A DNA stretch of 64,000 nucleotides from Paenibacillus sp. YYML68 (GTDB lineage: Bacteria > Bacillota > Bacilli > Paenibacillales > NBRC-103111). The notes below the pieces were generated by a model. The model did no database searches, was not told the DNA's origin, and saw only the letters and a program-made list of their open reading frames with translations. Each line of letters starts with the position of its first letter. Position 1 is the stretch's first letter. A program made the position numbers and the translations under genes. Positions 44,915 to 54,720 of this stretch are shown in pieces. Where the stretch lies: contig NZ_BQYI01000001.1 in assembly GCF_027923405.1 (NCBI RefSeq), positions 4,216,001 through 4,280,000 of the forward strand, written 5' to 3'.

Positions 44915-45293
44915 AAATATTTTATATTATTTATCAAAATTTGTAAACGGGAGGGAGTTTCAATAAACTACGCTCATATCATGAACTAGGTTTATAGAGG
45001 CAAGTATCCTTTACCTTCTTATTATCATATATGGGTTATGGACCTTTTAGTTCCTATGTGGGCGTCGAATTCTCCACACCTGCTACGGTAAGTCTTTTAT
45101 GAGAAGTTGCAACCATTCGAATCAAATCCTCATGACAAGAAACCCCCGTCTTATTGAAGGGAGTGGATGCTCGCCATCATTTTGAGAACTGGCGGCAAAT
45201 ATGAAGAAATAATCGCGTTTGTTCTAGCCCCTTTTTCGAGCGCTATTCTTTCGAAATGTACTGGATATATTCGTGCCACCGCCACAACACAAC
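44915..45293. other. Gap without a convincing gene
   Basis: A minus-strand frame ending at 45054 (FNKTGVSCHEDLIRMVATSH then KRLTVAGVENSTPT) is open for about 40 codons and might be a gene remnant. I do not recognise it and see no start or ribosome site. Confidence 0.3.
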
Positions 45294-45346
45294 AAGGACG
45301 ATACCGCACAAGCCGAAGCTTTCTGCGTATCGTCCTTCCTTTTTCA
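45294..45346 (-). terminator. Terminator of the lia cluster
   Basis: AAGGACGATAC and its complement GTATCGTCCTT flank a loop; T-rich sequence follows on both strands. It lies 28 bases past the liaR stop. Confidence 0.7.
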
Positions 45347-45373
45347 CCAACAACGACCGAGCCTTACAGCTGC

Positions 45374-46021
45374 CTACTCCACCAAGCCCTGCTTGAACGC
45401 GTAGATCGCAGCCTGTGTCCGATCCTCCACGCCCAGCTTCGCGAGAATGTTCGTGACGTGGAACTTCACCGTCTTGACGCCGATGAACAGCTCGTCCGCC
45501 ACGTCCTGATTGGACTTGCCGGAGGCAATGAGCCGCAGCACCTCCATCTCGCGGTCGGTGAGCTCCTCGTGCGGCATCGCCTCCTGCTTCGGCTGGCGGA
45601 ACCGATTCATTAGCTTCGAGGCGACCTGCGGCTCGAGCACGGATTGTCCGCGCACGGCAGAGCGTATCGCTTGCGCGATCTCGGCAGCGCGGGACGTCTT
45701 CAGCAAATAGCTGAACGCTCCCGCTTCGATGACAGGGTAAATCTTCGCATCGTCTATGAAGCTCGTCAGCACGATCACCTTGCAGTCAGGATGCTGCTCG
45801 AGCAATCGGCGCGTCGTCTCGATCCCGTCCATCCCTTCCATGACGAGATCCATCAGCACGACGTCAGGACGGTACTCCAGCGCGAGCCGAATGCCCTCCT
45901 GACCGCCGCTCGCCTCGCCCACCACCTCAATATCGTCCTCGGTACCGAGTACGGCAGCAAGGCCAATACGCACCATCTCGTGGTCGTCCACGAGCAGCAC
46001 CTTAATCTTCATCTCTTCCAT
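45374..46021 (-). CDS. liaR: Response regulator LiaR (NarL/LuxR type)
   Basis: This 215-residue protein has a receiver domain with DDHEMVR, phospho-acceptor Asp in [12 protein letters not shown] (about 55), the switch Thr/Ser VLTSF and Lys LLKTS, then a LuxR-type HTH ([32 protein letters not shown]). ATG at 46021 with GGAG nine bases upstream, overlapping the kinase gene by 20 bases. It acts with LiaS in cell-envelope stress control. Confidence 0.9.
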   Translation of the reverse strand: MEEMKIKVLLVDDHEMVRIGLAAVLGTEDDIEVVGEASGGQEGIRLALEYRPDVVLMDLVMEGMDGIETTRRLLEQHPDCKVIVLTSFIDDAKIYPVIEAGAFSYLLKTSRAAEIAQAIRSAVRGQSVLEPQVASKLMNRFRQPKQEAMPHEELTDREMEVLRLIASGKSNQDVADELFIGVKTVKFHVTNILAKLGVEDRTQAAIYAFKQGLVE

Positions 46022-47078
46022 GCTCGGACTCTCCTTCCTCCAGAATCGGGACACGAATGTCGATCCGCGTTCCTTTGCCTGGAGCTGTAATCAGGTTCAT
46101 CGACCCACCGATCTCGTTCACCCGCTCCCGCATCGTCACGATGCCGTATGACGCCTGCTTCTTCGTATCGAGATCGAAGCCGATCCCGTCGTCACGGATG
46201 AGCAGCCTGACCATATCCGATGACGAATTCGATAGCCGCAGCTCCAGCCTCGACGCCTTCGAATGGCGCAGCGCATTCGACATCGCCTCTTGGGCGATCC
46301 GGAACAGATGATCCTCGATCCCCTTCGGCAGCCGTATATCATCAGCCATCTCCCAGTCGATCTGCATCGGCACCTTGGCGGCCAGCTCCTGCATCAGCTC
46401 GACGAGCCCCTGCGACAATCGCTTGCCCTCCAGATGAACCGGACGCAGATGCAGCAGCAGCGCGCGCATCTCGGACTGCGCCACCGACGCCATCTCCTCG
46501 ATCAGATGAATTTGACGCTGCGCCTTATCAAAGTCCTTGTCCAGCGTCCGCCCGACCGCCGTCGCCGTCATCGAGATCGCGAACAGCTGCTGGCTCACCG
46601 CATCGTGCAGCTCCCGCGCGAGCCGCTGCCGCTCCTCGACGATCGCCGAATATTTCGCCTTCTGCGCCAGCTGCGCGTTGCTGCTGGACAGACGCTGCAG
46701 CGACGACACCTGCTCCTCCCACTTCTTCGTAATCCGGTTCAGCTGCTCACCTAGCCGCCCGACTTCATCCTCGCCAAGCGGCGGTACGGTGCGGCTCAGG
46801 TTGCCCTTCTCCAGCAGCAGCATCGCCTCGCGAAGCTGCTCAAGACGCCGCTTGATACGTCCAGCCGACCATAGCCCGTACACCGCTCCGATCAGCACCG
46901 TAATCATAATGAGGGTCAAGCTCAGCATAACCCCCTCCAGCCACGACTGGAACGGGCGCAAGTACCCCTTCGCCTGGAGGAAGTAGACGATGACCGCAAA
47001 CAAAATAAGGCTGAGCCCCATCGACTCCGCCATACTTCGCCATATCATGTTGGTCAACCGCTTCTCATGGCCGTCCAT
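46002..47078 (-). CDS. liaS: Sensor histidine kinase LiaS
   Basis: This 358-residue kinase has two transmembrane helices (about 15-35 and 48-70) with a short extracellular loop, a HAMP-like linker, a HisKA_3 domain with the phospho-acceptor His in [17 protein letters not shown] (about 160) and a GHKL ATPase domain with [10 protein letters not shown] and [12 protein letters not shown] at 47078 behind GGAGGAG. The intramembrane-sensing layout is typical of LiaS. Confidence 0.9.
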   Translation of the reverse strand: MDGHEKRLTNMIWRSMAESMGLSLILFAVIVYFLQAKGYLRPFQSWLEGVMLSLTLIMITVLIGAVYGLWSAGRIKRRLEQLREAMLLLEKGNLSRTVPPLGEDEVGRLGEQLNRITKKWEEQVSSLQRLSSSNAQLAQKAKYSAIVEERQRLARELHDAVSQQLFAISMTATAVGRTLDKDFDKAQRQIHLIEEMASVAQSEMRALLLHLRPVHLEGKRLSQGLVELMQELAAKVPMQIDWEMADDIRLPKGIEDHLFRIAQEAMSNALRHSKASRLELRLSNSSSDMVRLLIRDDGIGFDLDTKKQASYGIVTMRERVNEIGGSMNLITAPGKGTRIDIRVPILEEGESEHGRDED

Positions 47079-47105
47079 TGTAGACTCCTCCAGCTCGCTC
47101 TATAT

Positions 47106-47756
47106 TTACACAATCTTAATATCTACATCTGCAACGACGTAGGACAGCTCCAGCTTCACCTGCCGGTCCGCGGTCCAATAGTTGGGCGACTGCCAGACGA
47201 GGCGATTCATGACGCCCGCCTCTTTATCATAGCCTATGCTCGTTTGTCCGATAAAGACCGATGCCGTGACCGACAAGCCGACATCCTCCGGCACGATCAC
47301 ATCGAGATCGCCCACGATGCCCTGCAGCACGATCGTCGTCTCCTTCTGCTCCGGTATCGCATAGGTCAAGTCCATCTGTATCTCAGCCAGCACGTTCCAG
47401 ACTGACATATTGCGCAATATCCACGGCTCCCGGCCCCAGCGGATGCTGTCGATCAGACTTTGCTTGCGATAATGATTGTCATCCTGATGCAGCTTGCGCG
47501 TCTTATTGTAGAACAGACCTAATGAGATCAAGACGATAGAGATCATGAGCGGCACGTTCCCACCGACTAGCAGCAGCAGACCGATTAGCATGAACACATA
47601 TCCTTTGCGTCCAGTACCAGCTCTAATTTGATACACACCATATATAAGTAGAGAGAGGGCGACGATTGTCAGGAAGCTGAGATGATCGTTCGCCAGCAAA
47701 AAAATGCCGACACCAATAAGCACCAGCCCCATATTCCGGTTCCGTTTACGTTCCAT
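47106..47756 (-). CDS. liaF: LiaF-like inhibitor of the lia two-component system
   Basis: This 216-residue protein has about four N-terminal transmembrane segments and a C-terminal soluble domain (ETTIVLQGIVGDLDVIVPED, LSVTASVFIGQ) that matches the LiaF/YvqF C-terminal family. LiaF keeps LiaS inactive without envelope stress. ATG at 47756 with AAGGGGGG upstream. Confidence 0.88.
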   Translation of the reverse strand: MERKRNRNMGLVLIGVGIFLLANDHLSFLTIVALSLLIYGVYQIRAGTGRKGYVFMLIGLLLLVGGNVPLMISIVLISLGLFYNKTRKLHQDDNHYRKQSLIDSIRWGREPWILRNMSVWNVLAEIQMDLTYAIPEQKETTIVLQGIVGDLDVIVPEDVGLSVTASVFIGQTSIGYDKEAGVMNRLVWQSPNYWTADRQVKLELSYVVADVDIKIV

Positions 47757-47794
47757 GCTGCCGCCCCCCTTCAACCCCATCCTCGTATGGCAAC

Positions 47795-47837
47795 AAAAGC
47801 CATAGCGGCTGTTTGTACAGACCGTATGGCTTTTTGC
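47795..47837 (-). terminator. Terminator between pspA and liaF
   Basis: AAAGCCATA...CGG pairs with CCG...TATGGCTTT, with A and T runs on either side. As in Bacillus, it should let the strongly induced upstream genes be expressed more than liaFSR. Confidence 0.8.
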
Positions 47838-47921
47838 CCATTTTTGCCTTACTTAGCATAACATATCCGCGTGATGGCCTCCAGCTGCTTTTTGCACGAT
47901 CACACAGGCCTGCGTCCGCTG

Positions 47922-48626
47922 TTAAGCTTCCTTCTGCTCCGTCGACGCAAGCTTCTCCTTGAGCAGATTGAGCTGCTCGTCGAGCTTCTGCTGCTTCGCC
48001 GGGTCCTGCACAGCGCCGTAGCCATATACAGTACCCGCATAGCCAGGGCTGACGTACGACTTGCGTGCGACCTCCGCCTCCGCCTCAAGCGTCATGATCT
48101 TCTCCTCCATACGGCGGAAGCCCTTCACCGCATGACCGCCCTCGATCACGTTGCTCGTTGTCACCTCAGCCATCTGCTTCTTCGCCTTCGCCAGCTGAGC
48201 ACGGTTGATCAGCTCGCTGCGCTTGTTGCGCATCTGATAGAACGAATCCTTCATCTCATGCAGCTGAGCGACGAGCTCGGCCGCCTGCGCCTTCGCCTGC
48301 TCATGCATTTCGCTGTACTCCGTAATCTTCGCTTCATAATGAAGCTTCTGCTCCAGCGCCTGGCGCGCCGCCAGCTCCTGACCGCTCTTGAGCGCCTCTG
48401 CCGCCTGCGCCTCGTACTGTGCTGTCAAGCGGATTGCTTCCTCAAGACGCTCCTTCAGCTTGCGCTCGCTCGCCATCTGACGGGCAACCGTTACCTCGGC
48501 CTTTGCAATCTCTTCCTCCATATCACGAATGTACTGGTTGAGCATGATGATCGGGTCCTCTACCTTATCCAGCAGCTCGTGCATCGACGCCTTCGTCATA
48601 TCCTTCAATCTCGAAAAAACTCCCAT
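47922..48626 (-). CDS. PspA/IM30-family protein (LiaH-like), paralogue 1
   Basis: This 234-residue, almost wholly helical coiled-coil protein starts [20 protein letters not shown] and has [20 protein letters not shown], the first helices of the PspA/Vipp1 fold. It forms ring assemblies that support the membrane under stress. It is longer at the C-terminus than paralogue 2. Confidence 0.9.
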   Translation of the reverse strand: MGVFSRLKDMTKASMHELLDKVEDPIIMLNQYIRDMEEEIAKAEVTVARQMASERKLKERLEEAIRLTAQYEAQAAEALKSGQELAARQALEQKLHYEAKITEYSEMHEQAKAQAAELVAQLHEMKDSFYQMRNKRSELINRAQLAKAKKQMAEVTTSNVIEGGHAVKGFRRMEEKIMTLEAEAEVARKSYVSPGYAGTVYGYGAVQDPAKQQKLDEQLNLLKEKLASTEQKEA

Positions 48627-48628
48627 GA

Positions 48629-49153
48629 TTAGATCGCTCCCTTATTATTGTTATTGTTCTGATCCAGCTCTTGCTCATACCGCTTCACCTTGGCGCGCAG
48701 CTCCTCGATCTCCTTCTGCATCGCCTTCTTCTCGATATCCTTCATCATGTCGTCCAGCTCGCTCGTCGGCTCACCAGCCGCACCTGCAGACGGTCCTGCC
48801 TGCGAAAATCCCGAAGGTCCGGCTCCCCAGCCGTACTTCTGCGCCTTGCGGTAATGCTTCTCTGCACGCTTGTAATCTTTCCAGCTGTCATATTGCTGGT
48901 CCCATCGGACGCCGTTAGGCCCTTGTGCACCTGCGCCTTGGCCTCCGGCGTAAGCGCCGCCGTCCGTCCAAGGCTCGCTCGGAATGACGAGCGCGGCCAA
49001 TACGTAGATGAAGATCACAATGCCGCTGGTGAACACTGCAGTAATAGCGACTATGAGTCGGAGCAGCGTCGCGTCGAAGCCCAACATATCGGCCAAGCCG
49101 CCGCATAGTCCGGTAATTTTACGATCCGTACGAGAACGATACAGTTTAGTCAT
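48629..49153 (-). CDS. PspC-domain membrane protein
   Basis: This 174-residue protein starts with a PspC domain ([20 protein letters not shown], then one transmembrane segment [11 protein letters not shown]), followed by a Gly-rich linker and a charged coiled coil ([20 protein letters not shown]). The start codon overlaps the stop of PspA paralogue 2, and it ends three bases before paralogue 1. Likely tethers PspA proteins to the membrane. Confidence 0.88.
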   Translation of the reverse strand: MTKLYRSRTDRKITGLCGGLADMLGFDATLLRLIVAITAVFTSGIVIFIYVLAALVIPSEPWTDGGAYAGGQGAGAQGPNGVRWDQQYDSWKDYKRAEKHYRKAQKYGWGAGPSGFSQAGPSAGAAGEPTSELDDMMKDIEKKAMQKEIEELRAKVKRYEQELDQNNNNNKGAI

Positions 49154-49830
49154 CAGCGATTCCAGCCCTCCTGCTTTAATTTATGTCGCAGCTTCTCCAG
49201 CTCTTGCTCGAGCGCATCCGCCGCTGCGTTGCCGGCATGGCTCCATGCATCCCGCAGCTGACCGCGAACCTCGCGAAGCGTGCGAGCGTTCAGCTCCATA
49301 TCCGACACCCGCTCCTCCAGACGATCGAACATTCGCGGCGTTGGACCTGCGCCCATCGAGCGCATTCGCTCGTTCATCCGCTGCTGCAGACGAACCGATT
49401 CGAGCCTTGCCACATAGTAGCTGCGCTTCGAGGCGATCTCGTCGAAGTCGGCCTTCAGCTGCTGAATCTGCTCCTCCAGCTCGACGATGCCGAGCTTGCT
49501 CTGCTCATACAGCTCCTTGTACTGCGCCGCCTTCTCCTCCTGCTGCAGCTTCTCCTGCAGCGCCATCCGGGCGATGTGCTCCTCGCCCGCTCTCATCGCC
49601 AGCACCGCTTGCTGGTCGCGCCGCTCTCGCAGCTGCTCAGCCGACGTATACTGCTGGCGAAGCGATGCCGCATGCGTCAAGCATTGCTGCAGCAGCCGCT
49701 CCGACTCGCGAATGTGCTCCGACTGGGAGCCTAAGTATTTATCGATGAGACGTACCGGGTCTTCTGAATGCTCGAGCATTTCGTTGAAATGGGCGACGGT
49801 GATGTCGCGGAATCGTTTCCCTAAGCTCAT
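49153..49830 (-). CDS. PspA/IM30-family protein, paralogue 2
   Basis: This 225-residue coiled-coil protein starts SLGKRFRDITVAHFNEMLEH with SEDPVRLIDKYLGSQ, the same family as paralogue 1 but clearly diverged. Two PspA proteins with a PspC between them suggest mixed rings or separate roles. Confidence 0.88.
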   Translation of the reverse strand: MSLGKRFRDITVAHFNEMLEHSEDPVRLIDKYLGSQSEHIRESERLLQQCLTHAASLRQQYTSAEQLRERRDQQAVLAMRAGEEHIARMALQEKLQQEEKAAQYKELYEQSKLGIVELEEQIQQLKADFDEIASKRSYYVARLESVRLQQRMNERMRSMGAGPTPRMFDRLEERVSDMELNARTLREVRGQLRDAWSHAGNAAADALEQELEKLRHKLKQEGWNR

Positions 49831-49873
49831 GCCTGCTCTACCACCTTTTCTACATAGATTATTGTGACGCTCG

Positions 49874-50176
49874 TTAGTACACCGACTTCTCCTTGCGAAT
49901 GATCGACACGCCGTAGGCGATCAGTCCGACCGCAAGAACTAGCCCGATGAAGCCGGACATCTTGCACAGAAGAATGATACCGCCGATCAGCATCAACCCT
50001 CCGCCGATGATTCTCTTGCCGTTCCTCAGACCGAGGTAGCCGAATCCGAGCATCAGCGCCGGGAACAAGACACCTGCGACCGAGTGCCACACATCAAGCC
50101 CCATTCGGTTCAAGAGAATCATCGTGCCGACCACAATGAGGGCCAGCGCTACACCTGTATGCTTCGTGAATCTCAT
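49874..50176 (-). CDS. LiaI-like small membrane protein
   Basis: This 100-residue protein has four hydrophobic segments (ALALIVVGTMILLNRMGL; SVAGVLFPALMLGFGYLGL; GGGLMLIGGIILL; FIGLVLAVGLIAYGVSII) and related to LiaI and the N-terminal half of LiaF. First gene of the cluster, ATG at 50176, AAAGGCGGTGA upstream. It is thought to anchor the LiaH/PspA protein at the membrane. Confidence 0.8.
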   Translation of the reverse strand: MRFTKHTGVALALIVVGTMILLNRMGLDVWHSVAGVLFPALMLGFGYLGLRNGKRIIGGGLMLIGGIILLCKMSGFIGLVLAVGLIAYGVSIIRKEKSVY

Positions 50177-50280
50177 TTATTCATGTTCACCGCCTTTCGT
50201 TTCGTCGTCGCTTCCTTATGTCCTTATTCTAGGTGAAATCGTCCTCGTTCAAAACGAACCAACGGCCAGTTTTGCAGCCC

Positions 50281-50290
50281 GACTAAAGTC
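50281..50290 (-). promoter_or_regulatory. Candidate LiaR operator upstream of liaI
   Basis: GACTTTAGTC on the minus strand is an inverted repeat of GACT/AGTC, the core seen in LiaR/VraR-type sites. It lies 105 bases before the liaI start. Downstream, TTGAAC and TAGAAT might be a promoter, but their 15-base spacing is short. Confidence 0.4.
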
Positions 50291-50348
50291 CAGTCCCTCC
50301 CCGTCCGAAGACGTGAACAAGACCCCGCCCATGCCGATCGCACATGCG

Positions 50349-50385
50349 AAAAAGCCCCAGCACCTGATGACAGGCACTGAGGCTA
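50349..50385 (-). terminator. Terminator of the Eis-like gene
   Basis: On the minus strand AGCCTCAGTGCCTG pairs with CAGGTGCTGGGGCT over TCAT and is followed by TTTTT. Confidence 0.9.
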
Positions 50386-50422
50386 TATATATGATGTTCA
50401 TGATTGCACGTAGCCAGTTAGG

Positions 50423-51616
50423 TTAGAAGAAGTCTGCGATATACGTCTTCCGAGTGGGCAGCAGTCGATCCAGCTGCTCCACCGCCTCTGGGGTCCCATG
50501 CAGCAGGCCCAGCTCATGGAAGAACGACGGACGGCGATAGCCCATGAAGATCGCAGCAAGCACCGGCGGCTCGCAATGAACGATCGGCATATCACTCGGC
50601 GTCTCGGCACTCTCCTGCCGCTTCACCGCTGCTGTACCCGCTTCATCGACGGCAATGCGCCATACGCCTGTATTCCACGATGCTTGCCGGTCCTCCACAC
50701 CTACATAGAGGGAGCTCTCTACACCCGAGACGAATGGAAACTTCGTCCAGAACCACTCCACGTCGACGATCCGGGCCATGAAGGTCGGGACGAACTCCTG
50801 CTTAATACGCGGATTGTCCAGCAAGAACGGAAGCGGGTCATCAGTCGGCACCTCGATCGTCAGACGATCCAGCATCGAGTCGTGATCCGCGAGGAACCGC
50901 CACAGCCCGAGCCTTGCCTCGTGAGTGAGCGCAACCAGCTCATGCACCTTCATCAGTCGCTCCCTCACCTGATACAGCACATAGCCTGCAGGAGCGCCTT
51001 GCTCGTTATAATAGACGGCAGCTGTACCCGCCTTCATTGTGAACACACGGTGCGTCCACCAGCTCTCATCTCGAACCAGCATGCCGTTATAGGTCGAAGC
51101 ATATGCCGCGTAGATCGGCTGCAGCAGCTCCCATTCGTGTCCGATACGCCGGACACATCCTGAAGGCATGCTCCATCTCGGCAAGAGAGCAACCGGAATT
51201 TCATACTGCTTCTTCTCTGCACACATCCCCCACCCGTACTTGCGGTAGAAGCCGAACTCGAACGGATACAGGAACGAGATCGATTGACCGTTCGCCCGCA
51301 TCGTCTCAAGCGCCTGGTGCATCAATCTACCGACGAGTCCCCCACGCCGATATTCCGGCCAGGATGCCACTCCGGCAATGCCGCCCATTGCCAGCCGCTT
51401 GCCTTGCACCCAAGCTTCGAGCTTGTAGATCATCAGCTTCGCGGCGAGCTTTCCTTCTATATAAGCCCCGTACTGCTCATGCAGCGCCATGAGCGCCCTT
51501 CGCTGCGTCCTCTCCGCTTCGGACATCTGCATCTGGAACGCGAACTCCGACAATGCCAGCGACTCCCCGTAATGCTCCTCCGGTATGCGTGATAGCTCCG
51601 CACGATCTACCTTCAT
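50423..51616 (-). CDS. Eis-like GNAT acetyltransferase
   Basis: This 397-residue protein has an N-terminal GNAT domain ([27 protein letters not shown]), a second GNAT-like half and a C-terminal SCP2-like domain, the three-part plan of Eis-family enzymes, which acetylate amines, in some species aminoglycosides. ATG at 51616. Substrate unknown here. Confidence 0.85.
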   Translation of the reverse strand: MKVDRAELSRIPEEHYGESLALSEFAFQMQMSEAERTQRRALMALHEQYGAYIEGKLAAKLMIYKLEAWVQGKRLAMGGIAGVASWPEYRRGGLVGRLMHQALETMRANGQSISFLYPFEFGFYRKYGWGMCAEKKQYEIPVALLPRWSMPSGCVRRIGHEWELLQPIYAAYASTYNGMLVRDESWWTHRVFTMKAGTAAVYYNEQGAPAGYVLYQVRERLMKVHELVALTHEARLGLWRFLADHDSMLDRLTIEVPTDDPLPFLLDNPRIKQEFVPTFMARIVDVEWFWTKFPFVSGVESSLYVGVEDRQASWNTGVWRIAVDEAGTAAVKRQESAETPSDMPIVHCEPPVLAAIFMGYRRPSFFHELGLLHGTPEAVEQLDRLLPTRKTYIADFF

Positions 51617-52089
51617 CCCCCATCCTCCCCTTAGACCCTAGCCTAGCCTTACATCATTACAGTCACAACACACTACGAGCATCTATCTCCCATTTCCACT
51701 GTAGCCCAATTTCATCATACACTCCATGAGGCAGGAAAGCACATATATAACCAATATCTCTCCATTATTCCAAAAAGTTTATAGCTGAGCACAGCAAGCT
51801 CTTCATTTTCGTCCGTGACTTTTGTTCTATTTTTTTACGCTTCTTCTTCAACACAGCCAGCATTCTCAATACAATCCTGACTCATTTTTCATTAAACATT
51901 CATACATAACGATCTTGCTTATTAAATATTAACATAAACTACAAGAACACAAGATTCAAAAGAACTATTATTCTCAAGCTCACATAAAGCGCATGTAAGC
52001 TTTTTCCTCTAAAATCCGACAACATCCTATGCTATCATCTAGTTAAGCAAGCGACCATTAATAACCTTACTTGCCAGGAGGAATACACG
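51617..52089. other. AT-rich intergenic region
   Basis: A long divergent spacer between the Eis-like gene and the SH3/NlpC gene. AT-rich, with no frame worth calling. It must hold both promoters, but no pair of boxes stands out. Confidence 0.5.
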
Positions 52090-53304
52090 ATGAAGAAGAA
52101 GCTACTCTCTGTGATCTTAAGCGCTGCCATTGCTTTCGCAGCCGTTCCCTTCCAAGCAACAGCCTATTATGTCGAGGTTCCGAGGATGGAGGTCGTGCAG
52201 GGTGTCAACTTCCGTACTCAGCCTACTACCACCAGCGAGCGCATTCGCTTCCTGAAGACAGGCGAACAGCTCGAGCTCGTGAATACATACAATTCGTATT
52301 GGCTGGAGGTTCGCGATGCAGCAGGCGTCACAGGCTTCGTATCCTCCTCAGACAAATATGTCAAGTCGATCGTAGTGAAGGAAGCGGTACAGCCGAATGC
52401 GACGATCGTCAGCTCCGTCTCGTTCCGGACAGGCCCTTCAACGAGTGATGCCAGACTTCGCTACTTGAGCGAGGGTGAGCAGGTGCTCGTGCTGGAGCAG
52501 GTGAACAGCTATTGGTACAAGGTGATGGATGCAAGCGACGTCATCGGGTATGTGAGCTCCAGTGAGCGGTATATCGAGACGACATTCAACAACGGCGCTA
52601 GCGTAGAGGTTGAGCAGGAGGAGATATTATTCCCGGAGCCGCCGAATGCAACCGCAGTAAGCTCTGTCTCCTTCCGGACCGAACCGACGACAGACAGCAC
52701 TCGTATTCGTTACATATCGAAGGGTGAGGAGCTGCTCGTGCTGGACAAGTATAACCAGTATTGGTTCAGCGTACAGGATAAGAACGGCGACATCGGCTAC
52801 GTCAGCACGAGCTCCAAATACATAAGCACCACCTATGTTGAGCCATACAAATCTTTAACACGTGCGGCCGCAGTTCAGCAAGTGATCGATACCGGAATGA
52901 AATATGTAGGCGTGCCGTATGAATTCGGCTCTAGCCGTACCGACACGACCACCTTCGACTGCTCGGACTTCGTCCGCCAAGCGTTCATGGAAGGGATCGG
53001 GCAGCAGCTGCCGAGCAACTCCCGCACGCAAGGCTCTCACGTGAAGGCGGTCGGCAAGACGTCTACCGACTGGAGCAAGCTGCGCAAGGGAGATCTCTTG
53101 TTCTTCATGTCGTATAAGGGCAATTCAGCCTCCAAGTATGCTGGCATCGACAAGTCGAAGGAGACGATTACCCACGTCGGCATCTACCTCGGCGACGGCA
53201 CGATGCTTCACACGTACTCGGAGGAATCCGGCGGCGTTCGAATCGACCGCATCGCTGGCACTTCATGGGAGCACCGATTCCTCTTTGGCGGAGCTACTTA
53301 TTAA
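52090..53304 (+). CDS. Secreted SH3(x3)-NlpC/P60 cell-wall endopeptidase
   Basis: This 404-residue protein starts with a signal peptide (about 1-25, cleavage near QATA). Three bacterial SH3 repeats follow (about 30-95, 105-170 and 190-255; each with VSFRT or VNFRT and a GYVSS-type end). The C-terminal NlpC/P60 domain has catalytic Cys in FDCSDFV (about 291) and His in THVGIYLGDGTMLH (about 362). It should cut the stem peptide of peptidoglycan. ATG at 52090 behind AGGAGG. Confidence 0.93.
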   Translation: MKKKLLSVILSAAIAFAAVPFQATAYYVEVPRMEVVQGVNFRTQPTTTSERIRFLKTGEQLELVNTYNSYWLEVRDAAGVTGFVSSSDKYVKSIVVKEAVQPNATIVSSVSFRTGPSTSDARLRYLSEGEQVLVLEQVNSYWYKVMDASDVIGYVSSSERYIETTFNNGASVEVEQEEILFPEPPNATAVSSVSFRTEPTTDSTRIRYISKGEELLVLDKYNQYWFSVQDKNGDIGYVSTSSKYISTTYVEPYKSLTRAAAVQQVIDTGMKYVGVPYEFGSSRTDTTTFDCSDFVRQAFMEGIGQQLPSNSRTQGSHVKAVGKTSTDWSKLRKGDLLFFMSYKGNSASKYAGIDKSKETITHVGIYLGDGTMLHTYSEESGGVRIDRIAGTSWEHRFLFGGATY

Positions 53305-53338
53305 TCAGGTATTTCTAACCTTTACATATCCTCGACTT

Positions 53339-53376
53339 GACGTTTGTCTTCCTCTGGAAGACAGACGTTTTTTTTA
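53339..53376 (+). terminator. Terminator of the NlpC/P60 gene
   Basis: ACGTTTGTCTTCC pairs with GGAAGACAGACGT over a two-base loop and ends in eight T. Confidence 0.9.
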
Positions 53377-53395
53377 TACGAATCGGGCGATCGTC

Positions 53396-53425
53396 TATAC
53401 GTGGGGCTACTGTCGTTCATATTCT
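53396..53425 (+). promoter_or_regulatory. Possible mother-cell sporulation promoter
   Basis: CATATTCT (53418-53425) preceded by ATAC 17 bases upstream resembles the sigma-K pattern AC-N16/17-CATANNNT. It lies 31 bases before the micropeptide start. Confidence 0.35.
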
Positions 53426-53455
53426 GTATTATGAAACTGGAAAGGGGGATGTCAC

Positions 53456-53548
53456 ATGAGCGCTGTAGGCGGACTGTACACAACTACTGGTGTTATCCTT
53501 GTTCTCTTTATCCTGCTTGTTATCGTTTCCCGCACTTTCTTGGTGTAA
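53456..53548 (+). CDS. 30-residue YjcZ-like sporulation micropeptide
   Basis: The peptide MSAVGGLYTTTGVILVLFIL followed by LVIVSRTFLV has a short Gly-containing head and one transmembrane helix, as in the YjcZ/SscA-like spore peptides. ATG at 53456 behind AAAGGGGGAT, TAA at 53546. The next feature is a terminator, so it is a complete unit. Naming is by resemblance only. Confidence 0.7.
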   Translation: MSAVGGLYTTTGVILVLFILLVIVSRTFLV

Positions 53549-53566
53549 TGTATAGCTAAGGCCAAA

Positions 53567-53604
53567 ACCCCCTTCGAGCTGCTGCCAGCTTGAAGGGGGT
53601 TTTC
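53567..53604. terminator. Bidirectional terminator
   Basis: AACCCCCTTCGAGCT pairs with AGCTTGAAGGGGGTT and T runs follow on both strands. It serves the micropeptide and the opposing moaA. Confidence 0.9.
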
Positions 53605-53608
53605 CTTG

Positions 53609-54616
53609 CTATCCGCCGATCTGCGACATTCTGCGCTCGGTCGGCTTGTGACTCTGCGACTCGTCGGCGAGCGCCTTCGCCATCTCGTGGCTCTCCGGCT
53701 TCACATCCAGCGCCCGGAAGAACAGCTCCGCCAGCGCCTTGTCATCGCCGATGGCCTTCCGCACGTTGAACTCGTCCGACCAGTATAGACAAGGCTTAAT
53801 GTTCCCGTCCGCCGTCAGTCTGAGCCGATTGCACGTCTGGCAGAAGTGGTCGCTGACCGGATGGATCAGCCCGAAGGAGCCCGCGGCGCCCTCCAGCTTA
53901 TAGTTCCGCGATGGACCGTTGCCGCGTACAGCGTCCGTAAGCTCCTGCACCGCCCATCCGTTATGTGAGCAACGATCATGAACCTCCGACAAGGGCACGT
54001 ACCGGCTCCGCCACCCTTGATCATCGTGACCGATCGGCATATATTCAATGAAGCGCACGTGCAGCTCCTTGTCCTGCGTCAGCCTAAGGAAATCGTCGAT
54101 CTCATCGTCGTTCAAGCCCTTCATCAATACAACGTTCAGCTTAATCGGCGATAGCCCGACACGCCTCGCCGCGTCTATAGACTGCAGCACCTTGCTCACA
54201 TCTCCGCCCCTTGTAATGAAGGAGAACCGATCCGATCGAAGTGAATCGAGACTTATATTAATCCGGGTCAAGCCAGCCGCACGAAGCGCCTCTGCTCTCG
54301 AAGCGAAGTAGATACCGTTCGTCGTCAGCGCGATATCCTCGATTCCGGGAATCTGATTCAGCATCGCGACGAGCTTCTCTACATTTTTACGAACAAGCGG
54401 CTCACCGCCTGTCAATCTTAGCTTACGAACGCCATAGCTAGCTAGAACCCGAACCACCTCAGCAATCTCCTCGAAGGTGAGAATATTCGCCTCCGGCTCG
54501 AACTCCATTCCTTCCTCCGGCATACAGTATACGCAGCGTAAGTTACACCGATCCGTCACTGATATGCGGAGATAATCATGCACCCGTCCATAACGATCGA
54601 CCAAGCGCTGCGACAT
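53609..54616 (-). CDS. moaA: GTP 3',8-cyclase (molybdenum cofactor synthesis)
   Basis: This 335-residue radical-SAM enzyme has the CxxxCxxC cluster in DRCNLRCVYCMPEEG (about 25), the SAM-binding LTGGEPLVR, the second 4Fe-4S ligands in FCQTCNRLRLTADGNIKPC (about 255-275) and the C-terminal GG. It turns GTP into 3',8-cyclo-GTP. ATG at 54616 with GGAGG eight bases upstream. No other moa gene is nearby. Confidence 0.95.
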   Translation of the reverse strand: MSQRLVDRYGRVHDYLRISVTDRCNLRCVYCMPEEGMEFEPEANILTFEEIAEVVRVLASYGVRKLRLTGGEPLVRKNVEKLVAMLNQIPGIEDIALTTNGIYFASRAEALRAAGLTRINISLDSLRSDRFSFITRGGDVSKVLQSIDAARRVGLSPIKLNVVLMKGLNDDEIDDFLRLTQDKELHVRFIEYMPIGHDDQGWRSRYVPLSEVHDRCSHNGWAVQELTDAVRGNGPSRNYKLEGAAGSFGLIHPVSDHFCQTCNRLRLTADGNIKPCLYWSDEFNVRKAIGDDKALAELFFRALDVKPESHEMAKALADESQSHKPTERRMSQIGG

Positions 54617-54664
54617 TGCGGCCACCTCCTGCATACTGACTCCCTTAATCCTCTAACTATATAG

Positions 54665-54706
54665 CAAAAAGAACCGAGATGTCTACACCTTCCCGATTCT
54701 TTCTTC
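54665..54706 (-). terminator. Terminator of ppsR
   Basis: On the minus strand AGAATCGGG pairs with CTCGGTTCT (two wobble pairs) and is followed by TTTTT. Confidence 0.6.
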
Positions 54707-54720
54707 CGTTTCCTGTTAGA

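Noticed and set aside
45167..45613. 148-residue plus-strand frame
   Set aside because: Overlaps the liaR gene and its terminator, with no ribosome site; only the first third is outside known features.
46220..46754. Two overlapping plus-strand frames of about 165 residues
   Set aside because: Both lie opposite liaS and have shadow composition.
47871..48632. 253-residue plus-strand open frame
   Set aside because: Antisense of the PspA paralogue; low-complexity Leu/Arg sequence.
49008..49748. 246-residue plus-strand open frame
   Set aside because: Antisense of the second PspA gene; Ala/Pro/Ser/Arg-rich with no motif.
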